Positions 33,917-41,890 of a DNA stretch of 64,000 nt are shown piece by piece. Positions within the stretch are counted from its first letter, which is position 1. The number at the start of each line of letters is the position of its first letter. Source of the DNA: Streptomyces sp. NBC_01381 (GTDB lineage Bacteria; Actinomycetota; Actinomycetes; Streptomycetales; Streptomycetaceae). The stretch is from contig NZ_JAPEPI010000002.1 of the NCBI RefSeq assembly GCF_026340305.1, positions 558,001-622,000 of the forward strand. Reading direction: 5' to 3'. The translations under genes and the position numbers were made by a program. The notes beneath the pieces are model-generated. The model saw only the letters and a program-made list of their open reading frames with translations, was not told the origin of the DNA and ran no database searches.

Positions 33917-34020
33917 CCCCAAAACAGGGAGACAGAGCGAAGGGGCCAAGAGCAAGACCCGGTACCAGCCGCCAACCGGCCGACCCAGGCCGGCACGACC
34001 AGACGAGGAAGAACACCACC

Positions 34021-34389
34021 GTGCAACTCGAAGCGCACGCCCCGTCCGTACCGCCTTCAGAGACGCTCCCCCCGCCCGTTCCTACGGAGGACTCCACCTT
34101 GACTCCCCTCACCGCGCTCACCGCGCTCGACGACGCCATCGAGAACCTCGGCGTACCCGTCCCCTGCCGTGCCTACGACCCGGAGGTCTTCTTCGCCGAG
34201 TCGCCGGCGGACGTCGAGTACGCCAAGTCCCTCTGCCGTACCTGTCCGCTGATGGAGGCCTGCCTGGCCGGCGCCAAGGAGCGGCGTGAGCCGTGGGGCG
34301 TCTGGGGCGGCGAGCTCTTCGTCCAGGGTGTCGTCGTGGCCCGCAAGCGGCCGCGTGGCCGTCCGCGCAAGAACCCGGTCGCGGCATGA
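34021..34389 (+). CDS. wblC: WhiB-family transcription factor WblC (WhiB7 orthologue)
   Basis: GTG 34021 has GAGGAAG at spacing 9. The 122-residue protein has the four Fe-S cysteines Cys49, Cys72, Cys75 and Cys81 (CRTCPLMEAC), the GVWGGE turn, and the C-terminal AT-hook KRPRGRPRKN that defines WhiB7/WblC. It activates antibiotic-resistance and ribosome-protection genes when translation is inhibited, acting with the primary sigma factor at promoters with A/T upstream elements. Its own leader carries a uORF and terminator. Neighbours uvrD2 and the UbiB-like gene match the mycobacterial whiB7 locus. Confidence 0.96.
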   Translation: MQLEAHAPSVPPSETLPPPVPTEDSTLTPLTALTALDDAIENLGVPVPCRAYDPEVFFAESPADVEYAKSLCRTCPLMEACLAGAKERREPWGVWGGELFVQGVVVARKRPRGRPRKNPVAA

Positions 34390-34712
34390 GCACCGCCGGA
34401 ACGATTGATCGCCCCCTGACGCACGACCCCCAGAAGCAGGCCCCGATGAAGGCAGCAGTCACGACCGAGCCCGCCGGCTCGGCCACCCCGGACTTCACCA
34501 CCACCGGCGCGAACGACTCGCGCCAGAACAGGACCCGCGAGATGCAACTCATCCCAGAAGCCATGGCGCGTGCGCATATGCACGAACGCATGCGTGAGGC
34601 CGACGCCCAGCGTCCGGCCGTGCGACTGATGGCGGCCCGCCGGATGCAGCGCCGTGCGGAGCGCGCGTCACTGCGTGCCCGGCGCGCGCTCGCCATGGCG
34701 GTCATGCACTGA
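34386..34712 (+). CDS. Small basic protein translationally coupled to wblC
   Basis: ATG 34386 overlaps the wblC stop as ATGA. The 108-residue product has a low-complexity N-terminal half and an Arg/Ala/Met-rich helical C-terminal half (MAARRMQRRAERASLRARRA), so it is strongly basic. It has no domain I recognise. Strict coupling to WblC means it would be made whenever WblC is induced; binding to nucleic acid or to the ribosome is one guess. A strong hairpin closes the unit. Confidence 0.65.
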   Translation: MSTAGTIDRPLTHDPQKQAPMKAAVTTEPAGSATPDFTTTGANDSRQNRTREMQLIPEAMARAHMHERMREADAQRPAVRLMAARRMQRRAERASLRARRALAMAVMH

Positions 34713-34778
34713 CCTGGCGACTGACACGCCGAGGCATCGGCTGAGCGCCAGAACATCGCGCACCACGAAAGAGCCCGT

Positions 34779-34806
34779 GGGGGCCGGTCCGAACGGACCG
34801 GCCCCC
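34779..34806 (+). terminator. 12-bp perfect hairpin after the wblC operon
   Basis: GGGGGCCGGTCC (34779–34790), loop GAAC, exact inverted copy at 34795–34806. No T-tract. Confidence 0.75.
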
Positions 34807-34844
34807 GCGGTGCGTTGTGCCGGGCGCAGCTCCGGACGCGGCGA

Positions 34845-34850
34845 TATGGT
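34845..34850 (+). promoter_or_regulatory. -10 element for the leaderless zinc-ribbon gene
   Basis: TATGGT lies 6 nt before GTG 34857, and no ribosome-binding site is present. Confidence 0.55.
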
Positions 34851-34856
34851 CGCCGC

Positions 34857-35048
34857 GTGGACCAGCAGCCTCCTCAGCCCGCGGGTGCCGAGAATCTCGT
34901 GTGTTCCCGCTGCGGAACGGTCGCCGACGGCGAGCCGCTCACCTGGACCTGCTCCGTGGAGAACGGCACCCGTCGCTACTTCTGCGAATCCTGCGCGCGC
35001 GAGAACCTCAGAGCCATCGAGGGCCGGCTCGACTCCAGCTGGTGGTGA
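34857..35048 (+). CDS. Small zinc-ribbon protein (63 residues)
   Basis: The GTG start follows the -10 hexamer by 6 nt. The product has two CxxC pairs, CSRCG and CESCA, separated by about 30 residues, with TWTCSVENGTRRYFC between. This treble-clef or ribbon arrangement should bind one zinc. The function is unknown to me; similar small proteins are common in streptomycetes. It is convergent with the UbiB-like gene. Confidence 0.7.
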   Translation: MDQQPPQPAGAENLVCSRCGTVADGEPLTWTCSVENGTRRYFCESCARENLRAIEGRLDSSWW

Positions 35049-35057
35049 GTTCCACCC

Positions 35058-35080
35058 GGTGGTGAGCGCGAGCCACCACC
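35058..35080. terminator. Short bidirectional hairpin between convergent genes
   Basis: GGTGGTG (35058–35064) pairs with CACCACC (35074–35080). A near-duplicate of GCGAGCCACnACCTCA follows immediately (two copies between 35067 and 35103). Confidence 0.5.
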
Positions 35081-35099
35081 TCAGGCGCGAGCCACTACC

Positions 35100-36467
35100 T
35101 CAAGCACCGGCCGCCGGATCGTCGGCCTCCTCCTCCGCAAGCTCCTCCTCCAGGAAGCCCGGAAGCCACGCCTCGAGCTCGTCCCGCATCCGCACCGTCG
35201 CCCCGAGCTGACAGAGCACCCCTATCGTGCTCAACGTCACACGGTGTATCAGCAGATACGCGGGCGGCAGGTTCAGCTGCTTGCCCAACTGGTAGGCGGG
35301 GGAACGCGGATCGGCCACCCGCGCCGCCTGGCTGCGCATCCAGCCGCGCGTGAACGTGTACTCCTCGACCAGCATCGGTTCGATGATCGGCAGCAGATAG
35401 TCGAGCACCGCGTCCGGCTCGAGGTCGACCGACTCCTTGACGAAGCCCTCCTCGCACAGCATCTCGTAGACCGCGGCGGCCTCGCCCTCAAGCGTCATCC
35501 GCAGGGATTCGCCGATCGTGACGGGCAGTCCGCCGGGCAGGCGGTCCACCGTGCCGAAGTCGAGGACGCCGAGCCGCCAGCCGTCCTTCTCGTCCGGCAG
35601 CAGACGGAAGTTGCCCGGGTGCGGATCGGCGTGCAGCAGGCCCGTGCGCGCCGGGCCCGAGAACAGGAAGCGGGCAAGCAGCTGTCCGGCCCGGTCGCGC
35701 TGCTCCCGCGTGCCGTCGGCGATCACCTCCGACAGCGGTACGCCGTCGATCCACTCCGTCACGAGCACCTGCTCGGACTGGTGCACCACCGCGGGCACCA
35801 CGACATCCGGATCGTCCGCGAACTCCTCGGCGTGCGCCTGCTGTGCCTGCGCCTCCAAGCCGTAGTCGAGCTCCTCGGAGACGCGGTCCCGCAGCTCCGT
35901 GATGAGCGGCTTGATGTCCATCCCCGGAATCAGCGGCCCCAGGAGCCGAGCAAACCGGCTGAGCTGATTCAGATCGGAGAGCAGCGCCTCGCCCGCCCCC
36001 GGATACTGCACCTTGACCGCGACCTCGCGCCCGTCCTCCCACACCGCCCGGTGGACCTGCCCTATCGACGCGGCGGCCGCGGGCTTGTCCTCGAACTCCA
36101 GGAACAGCTCGCGCCAGTCCTCGCCGAGCCGCTCCTCGAGCACGGCGTGCACGGTGCTCGTCGGCATCGGCGGCGCCGCTTCCTGCAGCTTCGTCAGCGC
36201 GGCACGATAGGGCCCCGCGACCTCCTCGGGCAGCGCCGACTCGAAGACCGACATGGCCTGGCCGAACTTCATGGCCCCGCCCTTGAGCTCGCCGAGCACC
36301 TTGAACAGCTGCTCCGCCGTGCGCTGTTGCAGCTCGCGCCCGACGATCTCCGCCGACTTGCCCCCGATCCGCTTGCCGAGCCCCCAGGTCGCGCGCCCGG
36401 CGAAGCCGAGTGGCAGCGCGGCCAGTTTGGCGGTACGGGTAACCGCCTTCCGGGGAAGATCAGACAT
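35100..36467 (-). CDS. ABC1/UbiB-family atypical kinase
   Basis: The ATG at 36467 has GGAGGGG at spacing about 5. The 455-residue protein has the UbiB landmarks: the KFGQAMS (KxGQ) motif, AAASIGQVHRA (the Ala-rich loop replacing the usual Gly-rich loop), VTEWIDGVPLSE, LHADPHPGNF (catalytic loop) and LDFGTVDRLP (metal-binding). These kinases act on lipid and quinone biosynthesis, probably as ATPases that extract lipid precursors. The mycobacterial homologue also sits beside whiB7 and has been tied to drug resistance there. Confidence 0.93.
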   Translation of the reverse strand: MSDLPRKAVTRTAKLAALPLGFAGRATWGLGKRIGGKSAEIVGRELQQRTAEQLFKVLGELKGGAMKFGQAMSVFESALPEEVAGPYRAALTKLQEAAPPMPTSTVHAVLEERLGEDWRELFLEFEDKPAAAASIGQVHRAVWEDGREVAVKVQYPGAGEALLSDLNQLSRFARLLGPLIPGMDIKPLITELRDRVSEELDYGLEAQAQQAHAEEFADDPDVVVPAVVHQSEQVLVTEWIDGVPLSEVIADGTREQRDRAGQLLARFLFSGPARTGLLHADPHPGNFRLLPDEKDGWRLGVLDFGTVDRLPGGLPVTIGESLRMTLEGEAAAVYEMLCEEGFVKESVDLEPDAVLDYLLPIIEPMLVEEYTFTRGWMRSQAARVADPRSPAYQLGKQLNLPPAYLLIHRVTLSTIGVLCQLGATVRMRDELEAWLPGFLEEELAEEEADDPAAGA

Positions 36468-36508
36468 GCGCCCCTCCAAATCCCAGACAGCCGCGCCTTG
36501 TCCGGCGC

Positions 36509-37642
36509 CTACCCGGCCATTGTGTCGTGCGGCTCTCGGGTCCCGGCGGGGTGTTCCCCCTTATCCACCGCACCCGCCCCGCATGGGCACGTGCGATGGG
36601 GGAGCACCGGCCGTGTGTGCCAGTCGAGACCGGGCACGGAGGCCTCCCAGCGGACCCCCGCGCTCGCCGGTGCCGCCCCGTCCAGAAAGGCGAGCGCATG
36701 CGCCGCGGCCAGGCCGGCGACCGTGGTCGACAGTGCCAGATCGCACGCCGTCACATGGCGCGCACGTCCCGAACGCCACTGGGCCAGCATGCGCGGCCAG
36801 GTGGGATCCCGGTCCGCCCGCTCCAGCGACAGACAGCCCGCACACGCCGTCGCTCCCGGCAGGACGAGCGGACCCACCACTCCGGTTCCCTCGATCACCC
36901 CCGCATAGAGATGCGGTGTCCCCGAGGAGACCAGCGGCTCGGCGGCGACCGGGTCGGGGGCATGGGCGTCGAGCCCGTCCCGCGGCGCGATGACGACGAG
37001 AGAGAAGCCCGGCTCCCCTTCATCGGTCCTTCCCGGCCGGGGCGGCCGGTCGGGAGCCGAGCGCCGCACCGCCCGCCGCGCCGCCGCGTCCCTCCTATCC
37101 CCGACCGCATCGGCGGGCTGACCTCCAGGCGCCACGTCCCACGGTTCGACGAGGCCCCCGTCCCGCACATCGACCTGTCCCACACCCGCCCCCGCAAGAA
37201 CCGATGCCAGCACGGCGCCCACGCGCCCCGCGCCCCGGACCTGGACCCGCAGGGCGCGGCGCGCCGCCAACACCCGCATGCCGTCGCCCGGTTCGGGCGT
37301 CACCACCGAAAGGGAGGCCAGATCGGGGCGCAGCCGGTCCATGGCCCCGCTCCGCTTGCGCAGGGCGTCGGCGGCCGGGCCGCCGCCCGTCGCGTCGTCC
37401 AGGAGCCCGGCCCTGGAGAGCCGTCGCACCAGGGTGTCCACGTGATCGTCGGGCAGGCCCATCCGCTTGCCCTCCTCGCGCAGGAGCGGCAGCCCGCGTG
37501 TCCCGTCCAGGAGGTTGAGAAAGCTGCCCGTCGCCGTGTCCACCGGGCCGAGCACCAGCGCGTGCGCGGGTGCCACGCCGAACTGGACGGTGTTCAGGTC
37601 GCGCCAGCCGCGGCGCAGCGCCGGCTTCAAGATCGGATGCAT
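36509..37642 (-). CDS. E1/ThiF-like protein with winged-helix N-terminus (TOMM-type, orphan)
   Basis: ATG 37642 follows a GGGGGA run by about 5 nt. In the 377-residue protein, ~1–85 look like a PqqD/RRE-type winged helix (VLGPVDTATGSFLNLLDG, then a helical LREEGKRMGLPDDHVDTLV), as in 'cyclodehydratase' E1-like proteins of TOMM biosynthesis. The E1 fold follows with a degenerate nucleotide loop GAGRVG, DVRDGGLVEPWDV, and two zinc pairs (CAGC and CPCG). No YcaO, dehydrogenase or precursor gene is adjacent. Role unknown; the domain reading is moderately sure. Confidence 0.75.
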   Translation of the reverse strand: MHPILKPALRRGWRDLNTVQFGVAPAHALVLGPVDTATGSFLNLLDGTRGLPLLREEGKRMGLPDDHVDTLVRRLSRAGLLDDATGGGPAADALRKRSGAMDRLRPDLASLSVVTPEPGDGMRVLAARRALRVQVRGAGRVGAVLASVLAGAGVGQVDVRDGGLVEPWDVAPGGQPADAVGDRRDAAARRAVRRSAPDRPPRPGRTDEGEPGFSLVVIAPRDGLDAHAPDPVAAEPLVSSGTPHLYAGVIEGTGVVGPLVLPGATACAGCLSLERADRDPTWPRMLAQWRSGRARHVTACDLALSTTVAGLAAAHALAFLDGAAPASAGVRWEASVPGLDWHTRPVLPHRTCPCGAGAVDKGEHPAGTREPHDTMAG

Positions 37643-37841
37643 GGTCGTCCCCCGTGTCCCCTGATGTCCTCCGGCGCGGTCCCCGTCCGCATCGCCGGTC
37701 GACTGCCAGAATGCCCGCCGCGGCGAACGGCCGCGGAAAGTTGTCCACAGGCAGTGGGTATTCGTCGTACTAATCGATCGCACGGGGCGCGGAACACCGC
37801 CGAACCGTCCCGGAGGCGGGACTTCCCCCGCACCCAGCGGG

Positions 37842-37847
37842 TAACGT
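37842..37847 (+). promoter_or_regulatory. -10 element for the leaderless YgjP-type gene
   Basis: TAACGT ends 6 nt before GTG 37854, with no ribosome-binding site. Confidence 0.5.
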
Positions 37848-37853
37848 CGTGGC

Positions 37854-38450
37854 GTGCCCGCCGACCCACTGCACCGCGCCGGAAATCCACAGCGCAGCAC
37901 GACCAGCCCGCCGTCACCCGGCTCGGGGGCGAGCGCGGTCGAGGTCAGACGGAGCGCCCGCCGCCGCAGAACGGTCTCCGCGTACCGGGAGGGCGACCGC
38001 ACCGTCGTGCTCATCCCCGCCCGGATGTCCGAGGCGGAGGAGAAGCGCTGGGTCGACGTCATGCTCGACAAGCTCGCGGCCCAGGAGAGCAAGCGGGTCC
38101 TGGGCGACGCGGAACTGGCCGAGCGTGCCGAGCTGCTGTCCGAGCAGTACTTCGAGGGCCGGGCCAGGCCGTCGTCCGTTCGCTGGGTCACAAACCAGAA
38201 CACCCGGTGGGGATCGTGCACCCCGTCGGAGGGCAGCATCCGCCTGTCGCACCGGCTGCAGGGCATGCCCGAGTACGTCGTCGACTACGTCCTCGTCCAC
38301 GAGCTCGCGCATCTCCTCGTCCCCGGACACGGACCCCGCTTCTGGCGGCTCCTGGAGGCCTATCCCCGTACGGAGCGGGCCCGCGGGTACCTCGAGGGTG
38401 TGGTCGCGGCCGACCGGCTGCCCCATTTGCCCGCCGCCCGCGTGGAGTGA
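37854..38450 (+). CDS. YgjP-type M48-like metallopeptidase (DUF45)
   Basis: 198 residues. After a short disordered N-terminus the protein has RWGSCTPSEGSIRLSHRL and the zinc motif HELAHLL followed by HGPRFW, both diagnostic of the YgjP/SprT-like family. The start is the GTG behind a -10 hexamer. Homologues are cytosolic zinc peptidases of undefined substrate, often near DNA-restriction or repair genes. It is divergent from the E1-like gene. Confidence 0.9.
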   Translation: MPADPLHRAGNPQRSTTSPPSPGSGASAVEVRRSARRRRTVSAYREGDRTVVLIPARMSEAEEKRWVDVMLDKLAAQESKRVLGDAELAERAELLSEQYFEGRARPSSVRWVTNQNTRWGSCTPSEGSIRLSHRLQGMPEYVVDYVLVHELAHLLVPGHGPRFWRLLEAYPRTERARGYLEGVVAADRLPHLPAARVE

Positions 38451-38540
38451 ACTTCCGCGGGACGCCGGGGTTGTGTATGAGGGATGGCGGGGTTGTGTAC
38501 CGGGTCTGTACCGGCTTGGCTCACTGTCGGACTTTGCGGT

Positions 38541-38546
38541 TAGCCT
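38541..38546 (+). promoter_or_regulatory. -10 element of the TerD–AIM24 operon
   Basis: TAGCCT lies 43 nt before the ATG at 38590. A loose -35 (TTGGCT, 38516–38521) lies 19 bp upstream. Two copies of GGGGTTGTGTA (about 38467 and 38489) sit just above and could be an activator site. Confidence 0.45.
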
Positions 38547-38589
38547 GGCGCGACGCATTTACATTCGGGATGGGGGACGGTCGTTACGT

Positions 38590-40329
38590 ATGGCCAGGGA
38601 ATTCCAACGCGGCCACAAGGCCAAGATCAGTGACCTCACTTCGGGGACCGATCTGTACGTAGGTGTGCAGATCTCAGCCCCTGGACTGAGCTTCGACATC
38701 AGCTGCTTCGGCCTGGACGCGGACGAGCGCCTCTCGGACGACAGTTACTTCATCTTCTTCAACCAGCCGAAGTCTCCCGAGGAGTCCATCCAGCTCCTCG
38801 GCACGCAGGCCGGCGACACGGAGTCCTTCCGGGTCACGCTGGACCGGATCCCGGCAAAGATCCAGAAGCTGTCGTTCACCGCGACGATCGACGGCGCCGG
38901 GCAGATGTCGCAGGTCGCCCCCGGCTACATCCGGATCGTCGCGGGCGGCGAGGAAGTGGCCCGCTACTCCTTCAACGGCGCCGAGTTCTCCACCGAACGC
39001 GCGGTGATGCTGGGCGACTTCTACTTGAAGGACGTCTGGCGCTTCGCCGCGATCGGGCAGGGCTTCGACGGTGGACTCGACGCGCTCCTGAAGAACTTCG
39101 GCGGCGAGGTCGCGGAGGAGGAGCCCGCTGCGCAGCAGCCGCAGGCCGGCGCACCGTCCTTCGCGCCGCCCGGCCAGGCCGCGGCACCGCCCGCGTTCGG
39201 CGCCCCGGCCGGTGGCGCGCCCGCCCCGGCACCGGCTCCGGCCCCCGCCCCGGCTCCCGCGCAGAACTTCGCCCCGGCTCCCGCGCAGAACTTCGCGCCG
39301 CCGCAGGGCGCGACGCCGCCTCCGGCGCCCGCTCCCGCCGACCCGTCGGTGCACGCCGCGCAGACCATCGTGGCGCCCATGAACCAGCCGCCGGCCGGCG
39401 CCGTGCCGCCTGCGCCTGCCGCGCCGTACGGGCAGCCGGGCCAGCAGCCGCCGCAGCAGCCGCAGTTCGGCCAGGTCCCCGGCCAGCAGCAGGCCCCGGG
39501 CCAGACCGCGCCGCCCCCGCCGGGATACGGCCAGCAGCCCCAGGCGCCGATGCCTCCCGGGTACGGGCAGCAGCCCGGTGCCCCGATGCCGCCCGGCTAC
39601 GGCCAGCAGCCTCCGGGTGGCCAGTTCCCCGGCCAGCCCGCCGCCCCGCAGGGCGCGGCACCCCAGGGCGCCGGTGTGGCGTCCGCCCTCCAGAAGTACC
39701 GCGAGGCGCCCACCGGTCAGCGCTGGACGCAGCAGAACGAGAAGCTGATCCGCGTCGACCTCGGCATCGCCGAGCAGGCCATCCTCGCCCGCCAGGGCAG
39801 CATGGTGCTCTACCAGGGCAAGGTCGAGTTCAGCTACAAGGGCGCGGGCTTCGCGGGCCGCGTCGTGGGCAACCAGACCGGCCAGGAGATGCAGCTGATG
39901 CGCTGCACCGGCCGCGGCCAGGTCTTCCTCGCCGAGGAAGCCACGCACCTGCACCCGATCGAGCTCCAGGGGGACGCGATCTGCGTCTCCGCCGAGAACG
40001 TCCTCGCGTTCGACGAGACGCTCCAGCACGAAGTGCGCAGGATCGAGGGCCACGGCATCCCCGGTGGCGCGCTGTTCGTGATGCAGTTCCAGGGCACCGG
40101 CACGGTCATCGTCAAGACGCACGGCGTGCCCGTCGTCCTGCCCGTCACGCCGACGACGTTCGCCGACTGCCAGTCCGTGGTCGCCTGGTCGGCGGCCGCC
40201 CAGGCGATCGTCTCCAGCCAGGTGCGGCTGCGCAGCAACGCGTACGCCGGTTCCACGGGGGAGAGCGTGAACCTCCAGTTCCGGGGCGCGCCCGGCAACT
40301 TCATCATCGTCCAGCCGTACGAGGTCTGA
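38590..40329 (+). CDS. TerD–AIM24 fusion protein with long Pro/Ala/Gln linker
   Basis: The frame is open much further upstream, but ATG 38590 begins the conserved TerD domain. Of 579 residues, ~1–180 are a TerD calcium-binding domain (SFDISCFGLDADERLSDDSY holds the acidic ligands; FNQPKSPEESIQLLG follows). Residues ~185–370 are low-complexity Pro/Ala/Gln with PGYGQQP-like repeats. Residues ~375–579 are an AIM24 beta-helix-like domain ending FIIVQPYEV. TerD proteins belong to the tellurite/chemical-stress system; AIM24 domains have an unknown, possibly lipid- or membrane-linked role. The gene starts a three-gene operon. Confidence 0.88.
   Translation: MAREFQRGHKAKISDLTSGTDLYVGVQISAPGLSFDISCFGLDADERLSDDSYFIFFNQPKSPEESIQLLGTQAGDTESFRVTLDRIPAKIQKLSFTATIDGAGQMSQVAPGYIRIVAGGEEVARYSFNGAEFSTERAVMLGDFYLKDVWRFAAIGQGFDGGLDALLKNFGGEVAEEEPAAQQPQAGAPSFAPPGQAAAPPAFGAPAGGAPAPAPAPAPAPAPAQNFAPAPAQNFAPPQGATPPPAPAPADPSVHAAQTIVAPMNQPPAGAVPPAPAAPYGQPGQQPPQQPQFGQVPGQQQAPGQTAPPPPGYGQQPQAPMPPGYGQQPGAPMPPGYGQQPPGGQFPGQPAAPQGAAPQGAGVASALQKYREAPTGQRWTQQNEKLIRVDLGIAEQAILARQGSMVLYQGKVEFSYKGAGFAGRVVGNQTGQEMQLMRCTGRGQVFLAEEATHLHPIELQGDAICVSAENVLAFDETLQHEVRRIEGHGIPGGALFVMQFQGTGTVIVKTHGVPVVLPVTPTTFADCQSVVAWSAAAQAIVSSQVRLRSNAYAGSTGESVNLQFRGAPGNFIIVQPYEV
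39247..39294 (+). repeat. Exact 24-bp tandem repeat in the TerD–AIM24 linker
   Basis: 39247–39270 and 39271–39294 are identical and encode APAPAQNF twice. It adds eight residues to the linker in frame. Confidence 0.9.
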
Positions 40330-40340
40330 GGGAGCCCGTC

Positions 40341-41021
40341 ATGAATCAGCAACTCGCGGGCTTTGCCCCGGCGCCTGTCGCCGCCCGTATGGAGAACCAT
40401 GGCAACCACATGCTCAAGGTGGCCATGCAGACCGGAAACGACCTCCTCGCGCGCGTGGGCTCGATGGTCGCCTACGAAGGGTTCGTCACGTACGAGCCCA
40501 ATCCCCCCGCGGTCCGCCAGATCGCCAAGGAGTGGATGACCGGCGAGGGAGCACCTCTGATGAAGTGCTCCGGAGACGGCCTGCTCTATCTCGCGGACTA
40601 CGGAGCCGACGTCGTCGTCATCAACCTGGCGGGCGACTCGCTCTCGGTGAACGGCACGAACCTGCTCGCTTTCGACGCGTCCCTCCAGTGGGGCGTCGAG
40701 CGGGTCAAGGGTCTGGCCAAGTTCGCAGGACAGGGCCTGTGGAACATCAAGATCTCGGGCCAGGGCTGGGTCGCGCTGACCTCCCGCGGCACCCCGGTCG
40801 TCGTCGACTGCGGTCGTGGCGACGACGAGACGTACGTCGACCCGGACGCGCTGCTCGCCTGGTCCCCGAACCTCAAGGTGAAGGGCAAGCGCAGCTTCAA
40901 GGCCGGCTCGCTCATCGGGCGCGGCAGCGGCGAGGCCTACCAGATGGGCTTCTCCGGAGAGGGCATCGTCGTCGTACAGCCCAGCGAGGACAGCACCGAC
41001 CGTCTCCGGGCACGGGGCTGA
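40341..41021 (+). CDS. AIM24 family protein
   Basis: 226 residues, starting 11 nt after the TerD–AIM24 fusion with GGGAG before the ATG. It is a single AIM24 domain: LLARVGSMVAYEGFVTYE, LYLADYGADVVVINL, LLAFDASLQWGVERV, and VVVQPSE near the end. It aligns motif by motif with the C-terminal domain of the upstream fusion and with the next gene, so the three are paralogous. No signal peptide or membrane segment is visible. It is probably a cytosolic partner or scaffold; the precise role is unknown. Confidence 0.9.
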   Translation: MNQQLAGFAPAPVAARMENHGNHMLKVAMQTGNDLLARVGSMVAYEGFVTYEPNPPAVRQIAKEWMTGEGAPLMKCSGDGLLYLADYGADVVVINLAGDSLSVNGTNLLAFDASLQWGVERVKGLAKFAGQGLWNIKISGQGWVALTSRGTPVVVDCGRGDDETYVDPDALLAWSPNLKVKGKRSFKAGSLIGRGSGEAYQMGFSGEGIVVVQPSEDSTDRLRARG

Positions 41022-41037
41022 GGGGGAACAACACACC

Positions 41038-41793
41038 ATGCAGAGCCCACTTTTCGCGCACACCGAGCAGCAGACTCAGGAGCGCTACACCGTCCAGAAC
41101 CCGCAGCTGCTGCGGGTCGCCCTGGAGGGCCACGACGACATCCTGGCCCGCAAGGGCGCCATGGTCGCCTACCAGGGTCTGATCGAGTTCGACGCCGAGT
41201 ACCAGAGCCAGGGCAACCAGCGCGCCCGCGCGCACACAGGTGAGGGCCTGGACCTGATGCGCTGCCACGGCCAGGGCACGGTCTATCTCGCCAACCTCGC
41301 CCAGTACATCCACGTAGTGGATGTGGACCGGGACGGTCTGACCGTGGACAGCAGCTATGTCCTCGCGCTCGACTCGTCGCTGACCCACCAGGTCATCGCC
41401 GTGGACAGCCAGTACGGCATCTCCGGTTCGGGCAAGTACCAGCTCAACATCACCGGTCGCGGCAAGGTCGCCCTGATGACCTCGGGGCAGCCGCTGATGA
41501 TGGAGGTCACGCCCGACAAGTACGTGAACGCCGACGCCGACGCGATCGTTGCCTGGTCCAACGGTCTGCGGGTGCAGATGCAGGCCCAGACGCACTCATC
41601 GGGCGTGTGGCGGCGCCGCGGCAACACCGGTGAGGGCTGGGAGCTCAGCTTCATGGGCCAGGGCTACGCGCTGGTCCAGCCCAGCGAGCTGCTGCCGCCG
41701 CAGAACGCCGCTGTCGGGCAGGGCGCCAGGGCCCAGTTCGGTATGGGGCAGCAGGGTGCCCGGGGGCAGAACCAGGGCAACGTCTGGAGCTGA
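41038..41793 (+). CDS. AIM24 family protein
   Basis: 251 residues, 16 nt after the previous gene with GAGGGGG upstream. Motifs repeat those of its neighbours: ILARKGAMVAYQGLIEF, VYLANLAQYIHVVDV, VLALDSSLTHQVIAV, YALVQPSELLPP. A Gly/Gln-rich tail (~230–251) follows. Together with the fusion protein it makes three AIM24 domains from one mRNA, which suggests a hetero-oligomer. Confidence 0.9.
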   Translation: MQSPLFAHTEQQTQERYTVQNPQLLRVALEGHDDILARKGAMVAYQGLIEFDAEYQSQGNQRARAHTGEGLDLMRCHGQGTVYLANLAQYIHVVDVDRDGLTVDSSYVLALDSSLTHQVIAVDSQYGISGSGKYQLNITGRGKVALMTSGQPLMMEVTPDKYVNADADAIVAWSNGLRVQMQAQTHSSGVWRRRGNTGEGWELSFMGQGYALVQPSELLPPQNAAVGQGARAQFGMGQQGARGQNQGNVWS

Positions 41794-41816
41794 GCGCTCC
41801 GCGGGATGAACGCAAC

Positions 41817-41877
41817 AGGGGCGCGGGGATCTGTGTGCGGGCCGTGTGTGGCTGGTCGCGCAGTTCCCCGCGCCCCT
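41817..41877. repeat. Streptomycete dispersed repeat with 12-bp inverted ends; probable terminator
   Basis: AGGGGCGCGGGG (41817–41828) and its inverted copy CCCCGCGCCCCT (41866–41877) flank a GT-rich centre. The GTTCCCCGCGCCCCT end is a sequence I recognise as common between streptomycete genes. It lies between convergent genes and would terminate both. Confidence 0.7.
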
Positions 41878-41890
41878 TGTAGAGGCGCGT

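Noticed and set aside
37849..38589. N-terminal extension of the TerD–AIM24 frame by about 247 codons
   Set aside because: The segment overlaps the YgjP-type gene in another frame and contains a promoter; the TerD domain begins at ATG 38590.
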